Of a DNA stretch of 64,000 nt, positions 63,118-64,000 are shown piece after piece. This DNA is from Streptomyces sp. NBC_00224. GTDB lineage: Bacteria; Actinomycetota; Actinomycetes; Streptomycetales; Streptomycetaceae. The stretch is taken from positions 5,681,501 through 5,745,500 of the forward strand of contig NZ_CP108106.1 of NCBI RefSeq assembly GCF_041435195.1, in the 5' to 3' direction. Under the pieces are notes generated by a model, which searched no databases, was not told the origin of the DNA, and saw nothing but the letters and a program-made list of their open reading frames with translations. The position numbers and the translations under genes were made by a program. Within the stretch, counting starts at the first letter, position 1; the number at the start of each line of letters is the position of its first letter.

Positions 63118-64000
63118 TCAGAAGTACGTCCGGATGTAGTCCGTCACCGTGCCGTCCGCCTCCACCAGCGGGATCAGCTGCCACTTGTCGAAGCTGGTGC
63201 ACGGGTGGGAGAGGCCGAGGCCCACCCAGTCGCCGACCTCCAGCTCCACGTCAGGGGCGGTGCGCAGCCAGGCGTGCTGGTCGGAGAGGGCGGTGACCTC
63301 GATGCCGGTCGCGGGCCGCTGGACCCCGTCCCGCGCTCCGCGCACCACCTGTGCCTCGGGCAGGTCGAGGTCGTACGCCGCGTCCCGCTTGCCCGCGTTC
63401 ACGAACGCCTGGTCGGGACTGGGCCGGGAGACGACCTGCGCCCACAGGCGGAAGGCGGGGTGCAGGGAGCCCTCTTCCGGGATGCGGTTGAAAGGCGTGA
63501 CCCGTCGGTACTGGCCGTCGTCGTGCGAGACGTACGCGCCCGAGCGCAGCAACTTCAGTACGGGAAGGGAGAGTTCGGGGATCTCGGCGAACACATCGGC
63601 CACCGCGTCGAACCAGGCGCTGCCGCCCGCGCTGACCACGATCTCGTCGAGTCCCGTCCCCGAGAAGCGGCCCGCCTTGTCGAACTCCGAGGCCAGCGCG
63701 GTCAGCCTGCGCAGCCAGGCCGCGACCAGCTCCGGAGAGGCCCCGGGAACCTCGGCCTCGTAACCCGCCACGCCCACCAGGCGCAGGGTGCGGGTGGCGG
63801 CCACCGCGTCGGCGACCGCCGTGCAGTCGGCCTCGGTACGGGCGCCGGTGCGGGCGCCGTCGCCCGCGCCCAGCTCGACGACGACGTCCACCGGGCGGAC
63901 CGCACCGGCGAGCGCCGCGTCCATCAGCTCGACCCCGCGCACCGAGTCCACGTAGCAGATGAACTGGAATTCGGCGTCCCGCGCCAGCTCCCCGGCGATC
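63118..64000 (-). CDS. D-amino-acid deaminase / D-serine dehydratase-like protein, partial
   Basis: The frame is open through the right edge, so the N-terminus with the PLP lysine is missing. The visible part belongs to the alanine racemase-fold D-threonine aldolase/DSD1 family. The PLP barrel blocks are VVELGAGDGARTG and EIVVSAGGSAWFD, followed by LLRSGAYVSHDDGQYRRV. The C-terminal zinc-site domain has GLSHPCTSFDKWQLIPLV, where His and Cys bind zinc in DSD1-type dehydratases. Together with the adjacent N-acyl-D-amino-acid deacylase it suggests breakdown of D-amino acids. The exact substrate (D-serine or others) is uncertain. Confidence 0.82.
   Translation of the reverse strand, partial: IAGELARDAEFQFICYVDSVRGVELMDAALAGAVRPVDVVVELGAGDGARTGARTEADCTAVADAVAATRTLRLVGVAGYEAEVPGASPELVAAWLRRLTALASEFDKAGRFSGTGLDEIVVSAGGSAWFDAVADVFAEIPELSLPVLKLLRSGAYVSHDDGQYRRVTPFNRIPEEGSLHPAFRLWAQVVSRPSPDQAFVNAGKRDAAYDLDLPEAQVVRGARDGVQRPATGIEVTALSDQHAWLRTAPDVELEVGDWVGLGLSHPCTSFDKWQLIPLVEADGTVTDYIRTYF

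Overview
The window is a very GC-rich chromosomal segment with the codon bias, short intergenic spaces and gene content of a Streptomyces. Pointers are a mycothiol conjugate amidase, GTP-type PEP carboxykinase, an acyl-CoA carboxylase with a small epsilon subunit, the small membrane protein MmpB, histidine ammonia-lyase, a GGDEF protein and a DUF5753/DUF6879 locus. From memory the gene order follows the SCO4919 to SCO4986 region of S. coelicolor; I could not check this by alignment. No rRNA, tRNA, CRISPR array or intact insertion sequence was seen.

Layout. 1-4.5 kb: end of a flavoprotein oxidoreductase, a DeoR regulator, then a minus-strand TetR plus two-membrane-protein operon whose larger product carries an RHIM-like motif. 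4.6-11 kb: propionyl/acyl-CoA carboxylase region (accA2, maf, mmpB, pccE, pccB) with the biotin ligase birA that modifies the carboxylase carrier. 11-18.6 kb: adenylate cyclase, enoyl-CoA hydratase, diguanylate cyclase, hutH, a sortase substrate, an acidic protein and an L,D-transpeptidase lipoprotein. 18.7-24.5 kb: XRE regulator divergent from an alcohol dehydrogenase, a DUF1330 protein, a polytopic membrane protein and an AAA ATPase. 24.5-26.6 kb: a lower-GC, tightly coupled WhiJ-like block. 26.7-37.8 kb: housekeeping and metabolic genes (creatininase family, msrA, metB, sigma-like pair, MarR, ilvA, ABC exporter, greA, mca). 38-48.6 kb: STAND/TPR protein, YyaL-type protein, MFS/TetR operon, hemolysin III, pckA.

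48.9-54.2 kb holds six same-strand genes: a soluble Ser/Thr kinase, a YbjN-like protein, a membrane protein, then a VWA protein, a PP2C phosphatase and a divergent kinase. The last three match the TerY-P (YegL/YegK/YegI) triad. I consider this the most interesting system in the window. After it come a small gene whose ribosome binding site lies in a hairpin, an alanine-type aminotransferase, an alkylsulfatase-like protein lacking most metal ligands, two tandem secreted VCBS-repeat proteins, and a D-amino-acid catabolic pair cut by the window end.

Two themes cross the window. First, many genes start 6-8 nt downstream of a TANNNT box, which fits leaderless transcription and helps fix start codons. 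Second, about nineteen copies of a GC-rich intergenic repeat occur, often as inverted pairs at gene ends.
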